A stretch of 51,083 nt of DNA from positions 1-51,083 of the forward strand of contig CAKTKT010000005.1 of the NCBI GenBank assembly GCA_934572325.1. The letters run 5' to 3'. This document shows, piece by piece, positions 17,091 through 25,010 of this stretch. The DNA comes from an uncultured Oscillospiraceae bacterium. Lineage in GTDB: Bacteria > Bacillota > Clostridia > Oscillospirales > Oscillospiraceae. The stretch's first letter is position 1; each line of letters opens with the position of its first letter. Both the position numbers and the translations under genes were made by a program. The notes under the pieces were generated by a model. That model saw nothing but the letters and a program-made list of their open reading frames with translations. It was not told the origin of the DNA and searched no databases.

Positions 17091-17141
17091 GAAAATTTTT
17101 TTCAAAAATCTATTGACATTTGACAGGACTTTGGTTAATAT
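17091..17141 (+). promoter_or_regulatory. Promoter of the ABC transporter-lyase operon, with near-operator upstream
   Basis: TTGACA (17113-17118), 17-nt spacer, TAATAT (17136-17141). Ten bases upstream of the -35 is GAAAATTTTTTTC (17091-17103), which differs from a perfect GAAAAT-N-ATTTTC operator at one base. An overlapping second TTGACA starts at 17120 but has no matching -10. Confidence 0.65.
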
Positions 17142-17216
17142 GATGGTGAACAGAACGGACTCATCGGCGTCAGCCGTTGAAAATATAAAATGTATAAAAA
17201 ATTAAGGAGGCACAAC

Positions 17217-18575
17217 ATGAAGAAACTGCTCGCAATGCTGCTTGCGCTGTGCATGGTGTTCGCACTGTGCGCCTGCGGTCAGACCGCAGCTCCCGCACCC
17301 GCCGCCGACCCCGCGCCCGCTGCCGACCCCGCTCCTGCGGAGGAGACCGCCGCAGAGCCGGTCAACATCACCCTCTGGACATACCCGATAGGCGGCTGGG
17401 GCAATGCCGACACCGTCGATGCCCTCATCGCCTCGTTCCAGCAGGCGAACCCCAGCATCACTGTCACCGTTGAGTATCTCGACTACACCAACGGCGACGA
17501 CCAGGTCAACACCGCGCTCGAAGGCGGCTCCGCTCCCGACCTCATCATGGAAGGACCTGAGCGTCTCGTCGCCAACTGGGGCGCAAAGGGCTACATGGTC
17601 GATCTCGCCGATATGTGGGATGACGCCGACAAGGCGGAGGTCAACGCCGCCTGTGTTGCCGCCTGCTTCAATGCCGACGGCGCGTGCTACGAGTACCCCC
17701 TCGTCATGACCGCCCACTGCATGGCGATAAACTATGACGCATTTGTCGCCGCCGGTGCAGACAAGTATGTGGACATCGACTCCCACACCTGGACGACCGA
17801 GGACTTCATCGCCGCAGTCGATGCACTCTACGCCTATTATAAAGAGCCTGTCGGTGACGTTTACTGCTCCGGTCAGGGCGGCGATCAGGGCACCCGCGCC
17901 CTCGTCAACAACCTCTACGGCGGCACGTTCACCAATGCCGAGCACACCAAGTACACCGCCGACTCCCCCGAGAACATAAAGGCTCTTGAGCTTTTGCAGG
18001 GCACGGACGGCATCTACTTCAACGCGGCTGAGAACGGCGGCGAGGAGATCACCGCCTTCCGTCAGGGCATCCTCAAGATGGCGTTCTGCTGGAACATTGC
18101 CCAGCAGCTCAACTCCGACAACAACGACGCCGAGCTCACCAACGACGGCGAGAAGATAGTGTTCATGAGCTTCCCCTCCGAGACCGGCGAGAGCAAGCTT
18201 CAGGGCGGTATCTGGGGCTTCGGCGTGTTCGATAACGGCGACGCCGCCAAGATCGACGCTGCCAAGACCTTCATCAGATACTTCGCCGACGGCGAGGGCA
18301 CTGCCGACGCAGTCAAGGCTGCGCAGTACTTCGCGGTTCGTGACAAGGCTGGCGACGGCATCGACCTCACCGGCATCTGGGCGGACAACGCCATCATGAA
18401 CGAGTACACCAAGCTCATGCCTTACCTTGGCGACTACTATCAGGTCACTGCCGGCTGGGCGACTGCCCGCACCGAGTGGTGGAATATGCTCCAGCGCATC
18501 GGCAACGGCGGCGACGTCGCCACCGAGGTCGCAACGTTCTGCGACAACGCGAACGCCGCGGCGGATGCCGCATAA
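17217..18575 (+). CDS. ABC transporter sugar-binding lipoprotein (sialic acid cluster)
   Basis: A 452-residue family 1 solute-binding lipoprotein. It has a signal peptide with lipobox C-A-C (lipid-modified Cys near residue 20) and an Ala/Pro-rich linker with repeated A-P-A-A-D-P. The mature domain begins I-T-L-W-T-Y-P and contains A-P-D-L-I-M-E typical of carbohydrate-binding proteins. The start at 17217 is set by AAGGAGG; an ATG at 17190 would place an unsuitable basic stretch before the signal. It is the first gene of the operon with two permeases and NanA, so sialic acid or a sialylated saccharide is the likely ligand. No ATPase is encoded; such systems share a MsmX-type ATPase encoded elsewhere. 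Confidence 0.85.
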   Translation: MKKLLAMLLALCMVFALCACGQTAAPAPAADPAPAADPAPAEETAAEPVNITLWTYPIGGWGNADTVDALIASFQQANPSITVTVEYLDYTNGDDQVNTALEGGSAPDLIMEGPERLVANWGAKGYMVDLADMWDDADKAEVNAACVAACFNADGACYEYPLVMTAHCMAINYDAFVAAGADKYVDIDSHTWTTEDFIAAVDALYAYYKEPVGDVYCSGQGGDQGTRALVNNLYGGTFTNAEHTKYTADSPENIKALELLQGTDGIYFNAAENGGEEITAFRQGILKMAFCWNIAQQLNSDNNDAELTNDGEKIVFMSFPSETGESKLQGGIWGFGVFDNGDAAKIDAAKTFIRYFADGEGTADAVKAAQYFAVRDKAGDGIDLTGIWADNAIMNEYTKLMPYLGDYYQVTAGWATARTEWWNMLQRIGNGGDVATEVATFCDNANAAADAA

Positions 18576-18614
18576 TCCCGCATCTATCTGGCGTCTCCTT
18601 TGAATCACAGCGCG

Positions 18615-18646
18615 CACCCTCTCTGTGCCCCCGCGCAGAGAGGGTG
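18615..18646 (+). terminator. Intercistronic hairpin after the binding-protein gene
   Basis: An 11-bp stem, CACCCTCTCTG (18615-18625) with CAGAGAGGGTG (18636-18646), 10-nt loop. Only a short T stretch follows. In binding-protein operons such hairpins protect the first cistron and reduce read-through to the permeases. Confidence 0.65.
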
Positions 18647-18694
18647 TGTTTAAATAAGGAAGCTATCTAATGACCGCAAGGGGGAAACGACCCT

Positions 18695-19600
18695 ATGTTC
18701 AAATCCAATAACGGCATGAGCCGCGCGCTCGTGCGGCGGGAAACAACAGCGGGATACCTGTTTTTGCTGCCGAGCCTGTTCTTCTTCGTCACCTTCGTGC
18801 TGTATCCCATGTTCATGTGCATATACACCAGCTTCTTTGACTCCAACATGGGTAAGAATACCGTGGACGTCTTTGTGGGGCTGGCTAATTATAGGGAGCT
18901 TTTTCAGGATGAGCTGTTTATCGGAGCGCTGAAAAACACCGTCATCATCGTCGTTGTCGCCGTGCCCACGGTGTGCGCGTTTTCGCTCTGGATCGCCACC
19001 GCGATATACGATATGAAGCCCGCGCTGACCTCGGCGTTCCGCTGCATCTTCTATCTGCCCGTTGTCACCGGCTCTGTCGCCGTGACGGTCGTGTGGAAGT
19101 GGATGTACAACAACCGCTACGGCGTGTTCAACTATCTTCTCAAGAGCACCGGCGTCATTGACCAGAACATCAACTGGCTGGGCGATGCGCGCTTTGCGCT
19201 GTGGTGCATCATCCTCATCCTCTTCACCACGTCCGTCGGTCAGCCCATCGTGCTCTACGTCTCGGCGCTCGGCAACGTTGACCAGACGCTCGTTGAGGCG
19301 GCGGAGGTGGACGGCGCGAACCGCCGTCAGGTGTTCTGGCGGATCAAATGGGCGCAGATCATGCCCACCACGCTCTACATACTCATCATCACCACCATCA
19401 ACTCCTTCCAGTGCTTCGCGCTCATCCAGCTTCTCACGTCGGGCGGACCGACGCACAGCACGGACACGATAATGTACTATATCTATTACACCGCGTTCAA
19501 GCTCTACCGCTACGGGTACGGCAACGCCATGGGCGTGGTGCTCATGATAATAATCGCGGTGCTCTCTGCCATCCAGTTCAAGCTGGGGCAGTCGGATTAA
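18695..19600 (+). CDS. ABC sugar transporter permease, MalF/UgpA type
   Basis: A 301-residue inner-membrane permease with six predicted transmembrane helices. The first follows a basic N-terminus (R-A-L-V-R-R-E), then G-Y-L-F-L-L-P-S-L-F. The cytoplasmic coupling loop E-A-A-E-V-D-G-A (near residue 209) is the EAA motif that docks the ATPase. The weak site AGGGGG lies about 10 nt upstream; an in-frame ATG eight codons later is an alternative start. It is co-transcribed with the binding protein and the second permease, 13 nt away. Confidence 0.88.
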   Translation: MFKSNNGMSRALVRRETTAGYLFLLPSLFFFVTFVLYPMFMCIYTSFFDSNMGKNTVDVFVGLANYRELFQDELFIGALKNTVIIVVVAVPTVCAFSLWIATAIYDMKPALTSAFRCIFYLPVVTGSVAVTVVWKWMYNNRYGVFNYLLKSTGVIDQNINWLGDARFALWCIILILFTTSVGQPIVLYVSALGNVDQTLVEAAEVDGANRRQVFWRIKWAQIMPTTLYILIITTINSFQCFALIQLLTSGGPTHSTDTIMYYIYYTAFKLYRYGYGNAMGVVLMIIIAVLSAIQFKLGQSD

Positions 19601-19613
19601 GGGGGGCGGACGT

Positions 19614-20534
19614 ATGCAGGGCAAATCAAAGGCGAATCGCATCATCACCCTCGTGATAATCATTATCCTCGCGCTGCTGTTCACTTTCCCGCTCTATTGG
19701 ATAATCACCGGCTCGTTCAAGACCGCCAAGGAGGTCAACTCCGTCACGCCCGTCTGGTGGCCGAGCGAATGGACGATGAAGAATTACCAGACGCTCATGG
19801 GCAAGCTCAAAGCCCCGCTGTGGGAGTTTTATGTCCCGTTCAGCCAGTATTTCTCGCCCGACGGCAATCCCGTAGTGTTCTCCGCTGGACCCACCGTGCC
19901 CGGCGCGATCCGCTGGATGCTCAATACCGTCTGGATGGCGGTCGCGGCGATGCTCCTCACCTGCGTGACCTCCGCGCTCGCGGGGTACGCGCTGGCGAAG
20001 AAGCGCTTTGTCGGGCGCACGCTCATCTTCACGCTCATCGTCTGCGCGATGGCGCTGCCAAAGCAGGTCATTCTCATCCCGCTCATCCGCGAGATGTCCT
20101 CGCTCAAGCTCTACAATACGCTCAGCGCGGTCGTCTACCCCATCGTCGGCTGGCCGTTCGGCGTGTTTTTGATAAAGCAGTTCGCCGAGAGCATCCCCGG
20201 CGAGATACTTGAGGCGGCGAGGATCGACGGCGCGGGCGAGCTGAAAACCTTCAACCAGATAGTTTTTCCCATGATAAAGCCCGGCGTCGGCGCGCTTGCC
20301 ATCTTCACGTTCATCAATTCGTGGAACGACTATTTCATGCAGCTTATCATGCTCTCCAGCACGAAGAATCTGACCATTTCGCTGGGCATAGCGAAGATGC
20401 AGGCGGAAAACTCGACGGACTTCGGTCTCATCATGGCTGGCGCCGCCTTTGCCGCCGTGCCTATCATCATCGTGTTCCTCATCTTCCAGAAGTATTTCAC
20501 GAAGGGCATCACGATGGGCGCCGTCAAGGGCTAA
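19614..20534 (+). CDS. ABC sugar transporter permease, MalG/UgpE type
   Basis: A 306-residue permease with about six transmembrane helices. The opening segment carries F-P-L-Y-W-I-I-T-G-S-F-K, a hallmark of MalG-type subunits. The EAA loop reads E-A-A-R-I-D-G-A (near residue 201). A strong AGGGGGGC site precedes the start. It pairs with the upstream permease to form the channel of the putative sialic acid importer and ends 15 nt before nanA. Confidence 0.9.
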   Translation: MQGKSKANRIITLVIIIILALLFTFPLYWIITGSFKTAKEVNSVTPVWWPSEWTMKNYQTLMGKLKAPLWEFYVPFSQYFSPDGNPVVFSAGPTVPGAIRWMLNTVWMAVAAMLLTCVTSALAGYALAKKRFVGRTLIFTLIVCAMALPKQVILIPLIREMSSLKLYNTLSAVVYPIVGWPFGVFLIKQFAESIPGEILEAARIDGAGELKTFNQIVFPMIKPGVGALAIFTFINSWNDYFMQLIMLSSTKNLTISLGIAKMQAENSTDFGLIMAGAAFAAVPIIIVFLIFQKYFTKGITMGAVKG

Positions 20535-20549
20535 GACAAGGAGTGAACC

Positions 20550-21467
20550 ATGAAAGCAAAGGATCAGACGAAATATCAGGGCATTTTTCCGGCGTTCTAC
20601 GCCTGCTATGACGACGCGGGCGAGGTATCGACCGAGCGCGTGCGCGCTTTTACGGAGTATCTTATCGGCAAAAGCGTGAACGGCGTGTACGTCGGCGGCT
20701 CGTCCGGCGAGTGCATCTATCAGTCCGTGGACGAGCGCAAGGCGGTGCTTGAGGCGGTCATCGCCCAAGCCGCAGGGCGCATCACGGTCATTGCGCACGT
20801 TGCGTGCAACAACACGCGCGACAGCATGGCGCTCGCCGCACATGCCGAGAGTGTCGGCGCGGACTGCATCGCCGCCATCCCGCCGATATACTTCCACCTG
20901 CCCGACCGCGCCGTCGCGCGCTACTGGAGTGACATCGCCTCCGCCGCGCCGAACACGGATTTCATCATCTATAATATCCCGCAGCTTGCCGGTACGGGGC
21001 TGAACAGCTCGCTTCTGCGCACGATGCTCGCCGTGCCGAACGTGATAGGCGTGAAGAACTCCTCCATGCCCATACAGGACATCGAGATGTGGCGCGACGA
21101 GGGCGCGATAGTTTTCAACGGACCGGATGAGCAGCTTCTATCGGGGCTTGCCGCGGGCGCTGTCGGCGGCATCGGCGGCACCTATGCCGTCATGCCGGAG
21201 CTGTACGAGCGCATATACGCTCTCGTCCGTCAGGGCGACATTGTTCCCGCGCGCGCCATTCAGGACGCCTGCTGCCGCATTATCTACAAGATGTGCTCTG
21301 GACAGGGGAATATGTACGCCATGATCAAGGAGATCCTCCGCCGCCGCGGCGCGCCGGACATCGGCAGCGTCAGAGCGCCGCTCTATCCGCTCCAGCCGGA
21401 GGATGAAGGCATTGCCGTCTCATGCGCGGCGGACATCGACGCCGCGATAGCCAAATTTTGTGGCTGA
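20550..21467 (+). CDS. nanA: N-acetylneuraminate lyase (DHDPS/NAL family)
   Basis: A 305-residue (beta/alpha)8 class I aldolase that splits sialic acid into ManNAc and pyruvate. Family residues are present: G-G-S-S-G-E (49-54) binding the pyruvate carboxylate, Tyr141 in Y-N-I-P, and the Schiff-base Lys169 in G-V-K-N-S-S. Lyase rather than dihydrodipicolinate synthase is favoured by the V-Y-V-G-G-S-S-G-E context and by the neighbouring epimerase, kinase, RpiR and transporter. The start is set by AAGGAG 7 nt upstream. It is the last gene of the transporter operon. Other pyruvate-aldolases of the same family cannot be fully excluded. Confidence 0.85.
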   Translation: MKAKDQTKYQGIFPAFYACYDDAGEVSTERVRAFTEYLIGKSVNGVYVGGSSGECIYQSVDERKAVLEAVIAQAAGRITVIAHVACNNTRDSMALAAHAESVGADCIAAIPPIYFHLPDRAVARYWSDIASAAPNTDFIIYNIPQLAGTGLNSSLLRTMLAVPNVIGVKNSSMPIQDIEMWRDEGAIVFNGPDEQLLSGLAAGAVGGIGGTYAVMPELYERIYALVRQGDIVPARAIQDACCRIIYKMCSGQGNMYAMIKEILRRRGAPDIGSVRAPLYPLQPEDEGIAVSCAADIDAAIAKFCG

Positions 21468-21561
21468 GGGCTGAGGAATATAGAGAAATAAAGACAAATA
21501 CAGACGAGAGCAAGCCCACCTGCACCGGCAAAGAGGCTGAGCACTAAAGAGAAATAAAGAG

Positions 21562-21600
21562 GGGGCTGCAGCGAGCTTTCCTTTTCGCCGCAGCCCCGTT
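21562..21600. repeat. Hairpin repeat, copy 1 (terminator-like)
   Basis: GGGGCTGC (21562-21569) pairs with GCAGCCCC (21590-21597), enclosing a 20-nt loop; GTTCGTTTT follows. The 36-nt element is 32/36 identical to the one at 25011-25046. It may terminate the nanA operon and is also a dispersed repeat. Confidence 0.7.
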
Positions 21601-21610
21601 CGTTTTACTG

Positions 21611-21729
21611 CCTCTTTTGTTTTGCAGCCTCTTTCGTCTTGCAGCCTCCTTTGTTTTGCAGCCTCTTTCGTCTTGCAGCCTCCTTTGTTTTGCAGCCCCA
21701 ATTGCCTCGTAGTCTCATTTGTCTCCCAG
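21611..21729. repeat. 17-nt tandem repeat array, seven units
   Basis: Five well-conserved 17-nt units run from 21611 to 21695, alternating two sequence types (core CCTCYTTTGTTTTGCAG and CCTCTTTCGTCTTGCAG). Two degenerate units follow to 21729. The array is pyrimidine-rich on the plus strand. Since 17 is not a multiple of three, any encoded peptide would change frame at each unit, so it is not coding. The tRNA-Thr promoter lies 90 bp downstream. Confidence 0.8.
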
Positions 21730-21818
21730 CCCGTGATACCTCGTTGAGGATTGCCCTAGCCCTTGAGGCATAAAAATCACATCGCAGAAAGCGCATGGCG
21801 GATTTCATAAAATTATTG

Positions 21819-21847
21819 TTGACTATTTGCCGCCGTTGTGCTAATAT
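21819..21847 (+). promoter_or_regulatory. Promoter of tRNA-Thr
   Basis: TTGACT (21819-21824), 17-nt spacer, TAATAT (21842-21847). The tRNA begins 34 nt downstream. Confidence 0.65.
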
Positions 21848-21880
21848 ATTTAAGCTGAAAACAGAAAGCCATGTGAATAA

Positions 21881-21956
21881 GCTAGTATAGCTCAGTCGGT
21901 AGAGCAGCTGATTCGTAATCAGCAGGTCGTGTGTTCGAGTCACATTACTAGCTCCA
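21881..21956 (+). tRNA. tRNA-Thr (anticodon CGT)
   Basis: The acceptor strands GCTAGTA (21881-21887) and TACTAGC (21946-21952) pair fully. The D arm contains GCTCAGTCGGTAGAGC. The anticodon stem CTGAT/ATCAG encloses TTCGTAA, giving anticodon CGT (Thr, codon ACG). The T loop is TTCGAGT and CCA is encoded at 21954-21956. Confidence 0.95.
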
Positions 21957-21964
21957 CGGAGAGT

Positions 21965-21995
21965 CCCGAATGACGCCGCAAGGCGCTCATTCGGG
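21965..21995 (+). terminator. Terminator-like hairpin after tRNA-Thr
   Basis: CCCGAATGACGCC (21965-21977) pairs with GGCGCTCATTCGGG (21982-21995) with one bulged base and a GCAA tetraloop. Only three T follow (21998-22000). It starts 9 nt after the CCA. Confidence 0.65.
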
Positions 21996-22081
21996 GCTTT
22001 ACTGCGTCTAAAAGTTCAGATCAAGCGGCGACTAAAACCGCTTGACCCAAACCGTGACCCAAACGCGGATAGGAACGGAAA

Positions 22082-22110
22082 GCACCGGACAGTTTTTGCC
22101 CGGTGCATTT
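22082..22110. terminator. Hairpin downstream of tRNA-Thr
   Basis: GCACCGG (22082-22088) pairs with CCGGTGC (22100-22106), then ATTTTG. The bases between 22000 and 22158 hold no gene I can support; a short inverted repeat AAGCGG ... CCGCTT is at 22023-22047. Confidence 0.45.
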
Positions 22111-22158
22111 TGTGCGCATGTGGGTTCTTTCCCTATACACTACCTTTTATAATATTGG

Positions 22159-22456
22159 TTACCAGCCTCTTCTTGATGCGAGGAGAAGTGCTGCGCCGAC
22201 AATCCGCCACAAAGTAACACTGACGCCAGAAATGTTTTCCAGGCTTTCCACGTTGAGTTGACCATCCTGAGATGCCAGCATAGTGACCTTCTCGCGAAAC
22301 GCAACAAGCTCTTCCGCGGTAATATCATAACCTTCTTTTTGCAGGCTCTGCTGCGGCTTGCCCCGACTCCATACCAACATCAACAAGTTTTGTTATTCTT
22401 ACTTGATCTGAGCCAAGGGCTTCTGCAATTTCATTTATACGTTCGTCTGTAAGCAT
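22159..22456 (-). pseudogene. Nif11-type leader/precursor peptide gene, frameshifted
   Basis: An ATG at 22456 with site AGGAGA opens 43 codons (to 22325) beginning M-L-T-D-E-R-I-N-E-I-A-E-A-L-G, a charged helix like the N-terminus of Nif11-type RiPP leaders. The rest of the leader continues in the next frame: L-Q-K-E-G-Y-D-I-T-A-E-E-L-V-A-F, then L-N-V-E-S-L-E-N-I-S-G-V, which matches the Nif11 'G-Y-D-x-T-x-E-E-L' and the terminal double-glycine-like motif. A hydrophobic 20-residue tail ends at 22159. A single base change near 22340 would join the halves. No maturase or peptidase gene is in the window. It is either a decayed gene or a sequencing indel. The stretch 22457-22636 upstream holds nothing else I see. 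Confidence 0.5.
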
Positions 22457-22636
22457 CTTGTTCTCCTAGTGCAATACTTCACTTAAGCTCTTTTGAACCA
22501 CGCGTCCAACGCGATGCTTTCTGTATGCAAGAATAGCTGAAGCACAGTGAATAACACATCATCTATTCTAAGCTTTCTTCGTGTCGTTCTACCTCAACTT
22601 TTGAAATAGAGCTTGTAGTTAATAGTGTGGTTGTGT

Positions 22637-23857
22637 TTACGGTTTGCAGGTAGTTATGTTGAGCACGGCGGCATTGACCGAGAGAACCAGCAGTGCCGCG
22701 ACAGGAATGACATAGCCGCCAGATACCGACAGAAGCAACCCATAGCCAGAAGCCAAAAGTGCTGCGCCCATAAGGTTGAAATTCATCACCGAAAAATTCG
22801 TCGGGAAATAACGAACGCCGTAAAACTCCACAGCATACACGGATGTAATGGACGGACATGTCCCGTAGGAAAGACCGGTCAGCACAAGCGCACCGATAAG
22901 TATTTCAAGGGACGATGCAAGCACCGCAATCAGCAGCGCCACCACCGCGGCGATATTGAGTGCACTGACAAAGAATGTTGTTTTACGGCGACCAAAAGCG
23001 TCAAAGAACGCTCCTGTGATTATTCTCCCAAGCCCGTTGCACACAGAGAGCACACCGACGAGCGTTGTAGCAAGCGCTGCGGTTGCGTTAAGTGAAAGCG
23101 CTAAGTCGCGCGCAAACGCGATAACGGAGTTGCCGACGGCTGACATGAACGACAGTGCGATAAAAAGGCGCAGGAAAGACGGACTGCGCAGCATTTCACG
23201 TGTCGTGAAATCAGACGTCACAACGTTTTCGCTCTCTGCTGCTGGAGATGCTTTCAGATCCTCCGGCGGGCGGTGTAGGATAAAAGCTGCCACCGTGAGC
23301 ACAGCGCCTATCCCCGCCGCGAGAACGCGGAACGCGAGACGCCAGCCGCCCGCAGGGTCGTTCATAAGCGCGCTCACGGCGTTGCCGAGCACGAGCGCAG
23401 ATAAACCGAATGCCATCATCATGCAGCCGGAACTGAGTCCTTTTTTATCGGGAAACCACGCGCTGACGGTGGAAATGATGACATTATACGATATGCCTAT
23501 TCCAAGACCGCCCATAAGACCGTAGCTTATGTACAGCAACGCAATGCTCTGCCCGGAAAGGCGCGATACAAACATAAAGCCCGTGAATGTCAGCGCCGCA
23601 GCAAACAGTAGCGCGATTTTTGCGCCGCAGCGCTTAGATATTGTGCCGCCGACTATGCCGCCAACGCAGAAAAAGCACATTGTCAGCGTAAAATTCAGCG
23701 TAAGCGCGGCTGTCTGCCAGCCAAACTCCGTTGCAAACGGAATCTTAAGAATCGACCACGCATAAACCACCCCGCCAAAAAACAGGCACAGCATTGCAAG
23801 CGCAAGATATGCCCAGCGCTTCCTTGCATCCATTATTCCACCATTCAGGTTGCTCAT
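22637..23857 (-). CDS. MFS transporter, oxalate/formate antiporter (OFA) family
   Basis: A 406-residue membrane protein with about 12 transmembrane helices. Features of the OFA branch: G-G-V-V-Y-A-W-S-I-L-K-I-P-F in the first helix region, G-L-G-I-G-I-S-Y-N near residue 118, and W-F-P-D-K-K-G-L-S-S-G between helices 4 and 5. The site AAGGGG lies 7 nt upstream of the start. Transport of a small carboxylate is likely; the substrate is unknown. It stands alone in a degenerate, lower-GC stretch. The frameshifted Nif11 gene follows 180 nt downstream. Peptide export is not expected for this family. Confidence 0.85.
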   Translation of the reverse strand: MSNLNGGIMDARKRWAYLALAMLCLFFGGVVYAWSILKIPFATEFGWQTAALTLNFTLTMCFFCVGGIVGGTISKRCGAKIALLFAAALTFTGFMFVSRLSGQSIALLYISYGLMGGLGIGISYNVIISTVSAWFPDKKGLSSGCMMMAFGLSALVLGNAVSALMNDPAGGWRLAFRVLAAGIGAVLTVAAFILHRPPEDLKASPAAESENVVTSDFTTREMLRSPSFLRLFIALSFMSAVGNSVIAFARDLALSLNATAALATTLVGVLSVCNGLGRIITGAFFDAFGRRKTTFFVSALNIAAVVALLIAVLASSLEILIGALVLTGLSYGTCPSITSVYAVEFYGVRYFPTNFSVMNFNLMGAALLASGYGLLLSVSGGYVIPVAALLVLSVNAAVLNITTCKP

Positions 23858-23994
23858 CTGTCACCCCTTATATGAATCAAAATTCTGCCAGACAGGAACA
23901 CCAATATACTCCAATATCTTCCATTCCACATCCGTTGCACGTACCGCTCCCACCGCGAGGGCTTCCATCTCAAACTCACCCGCTTGAGTAACCG

Positions 23995-24016
23995 CTGAAT
24001 AAATGGCTGTCAGCGT
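23995..24016 (-). repeat. Imperfect inverted repeat, left copy
   Basis: The reverse complement of this 22-mer matches 24774-24795 at 20 of 22 positions (shared ends ACGCTGAC and CATTTATTCAG). The pair encloses about 0.8 kb with the butyrate kinase fragment, as the ends of a decayed mobile element might. The remaining bases between 23858 and 24081 show no gene. Confidence 0.5.
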
Positions 24017-24081
24017 TTACTTGAACGGATATCGGCGCTATCCATTAGATATAGCCACTGAGGTTTTTGCCAAGATATTTA

Positions 24082-24372
24082 TCATGCGAAACACAGCCCG
24101 TGAGTATTATCGAGTCCACTAATCGACACAAGCCTGTCGCACCTCGCGGCAAAGGTATCGACGTCGTTAAGATCAAGCCTGTCCTCACCTATGGCGCTCT
24201 CTATTGCTTCCATATGCATGGGAAGCTGATCGCGTATTTCATGAAGCTCCTTGAGCTTCTGCACATCGTGATCGACATTTTTTTGATAAATCTTATGCTC
24301 GCCCTTGAAAAGAGCAATTATTGTCGAGGTAGAGCCAGAGTTTATAACAAAAACCTTGTATGCTCTTTTCAT
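24082..24372 (-). pseudogene. buk: Butyrate kinase N-terminal fragment
   Basis: A 96-residue remnant of a roughly 355-residue acetokinase-family enzyme (butyrate + ATP <-> butyryl phosphate). It begins M-K-R-A-Y-K-V-F-V-I-N-S-G-S-T-S-T, matching the family's I-N-P-G-S-T-S-T-K phosphate loop but with Pro to Ser and Lys to Ile replaced. It continues through H-E-I-R-D-Q and the D-L-N-D-V-D-T-F-A-A-R region, where the normal R-G-G segment is lost. It then runs out of homology and stops at 24082. Nearly three quarters of the enzyme, including the rest of the active site, is missing. The reading frame extends upstream to 24717, but that part does not look like this family. Confidence 0.75.
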
Positions 24373-24503
24373 AATATCAAATCTCTTTATAGTTGTCCAT
24401 ATTATTTTTGCATCCAGAGTCGTCTGCGTGTGCAGCGACAATGATTTCGTACTCCGGATATTCTGCGGCACGGTAAAAACATAGTCTATCGGTGTAACAG
24501 CGA

Positions 24504-24533
24504 GTAAAAAAGTCAAGCCCGGAATAGGGCTTG
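24504..24533 (-). terminator. Rho-independent terminator (minus strand)
   Basis: CAAGCCC (24514-24520) pairs with GGGCTTG (24527-24533). On the minus strand the A run at 24506-24511 becomes a T run directly after the stem. The gene it once served is not recognisable. Confidence 0.6.
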
Positions 24534-24773
24534 GGAGCTCTTCATACCATCCTATTTGCCTGCACAAATCGAATGCTGCGAACAGAAGGATGGCTGACTT
24601 ACTTAGAAACGGGCGCAAAGCCCTTGAAAATTCAGACCAGACCATTATTTTCCTGTTAGAACAGCTTGGGCAACAAAACGTCTCGGCTCGTAGCTGGCGG
24701 CTACATTTCCAAGACAACTATATTGTAACAGGAAGCTCTGATTAAATGCGTCAGATGGCTGGATTACGTTTAG

Positions 24774-24795
24774 ACGCTGACTGTCATTTATTCAG
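24774..24795 (+). repeat. Imperfect inverted repeat, right copy
   Basis: Partner of 23995-24016 in opposite orientation, 20/22 identical. Confidence 0.5.
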
Positions 24796-25010
24796 AAACT
24801 CTCTAGCGCTTGACTTCAGGCAGTACATATCGATTTTTTGAGAAGTAGACGATAACCCTCTATAGCAGTGACGGAGACATGAATAAGCCATTCTTCTTTG
24901 CGGCTGCACTATGTCAATAGTTGGGATAGAACCATATTAACATAGACCCGCCAAGATTGACAGCAAATTCAGTTCATGTTATGTGTCTAAAAGTCCTCTG
25001 CAATACTATT

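Larger units (their letters stand above)
24373..25010. other. Degenerate intergenic stretch without a supportable gene
   Basis: About 640 bp of lower-GC DNA. It holds a minus-strand terminator (24504-24533) and the right inverted repeat (24774-24795). A plus-strand 51-codon ORF runs from 24590 to 24745; it has no good ribosome site and no recognised family. A minus-strand segment with protein-like composition (A-A-E-Y-P-E-Y-E-I-I-V-A-A) precedes the butyrate kinase fragment in a different frame and has no start codon. Confidence 0.5.

Noticed and set aside
21611..21729. CRISPR array
   Set aside because: Units are contiguous 17-mers without spacers, and no cas gene is present.
21881..22110. 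Integration site of a phage or ICE at tRNA-Thr
   Set aside because: No integrase and no second copy of the tRNA 3' end is seen in the window, although the region beyond is degenerate.
24373..24717. N-terminal extension of the butyrate kinase fragment
   Set aside because: The family starts at the K-V-F-V-I-N strand; the upstream residues contain a terminator hairpin and no similarity.
24590..24745. 51-codon plus-strand ORF in the degenerate stretch
   Set aside because: Weak ribosome site, no recognised family, and it lies within a decayed inverted-repeat segment.
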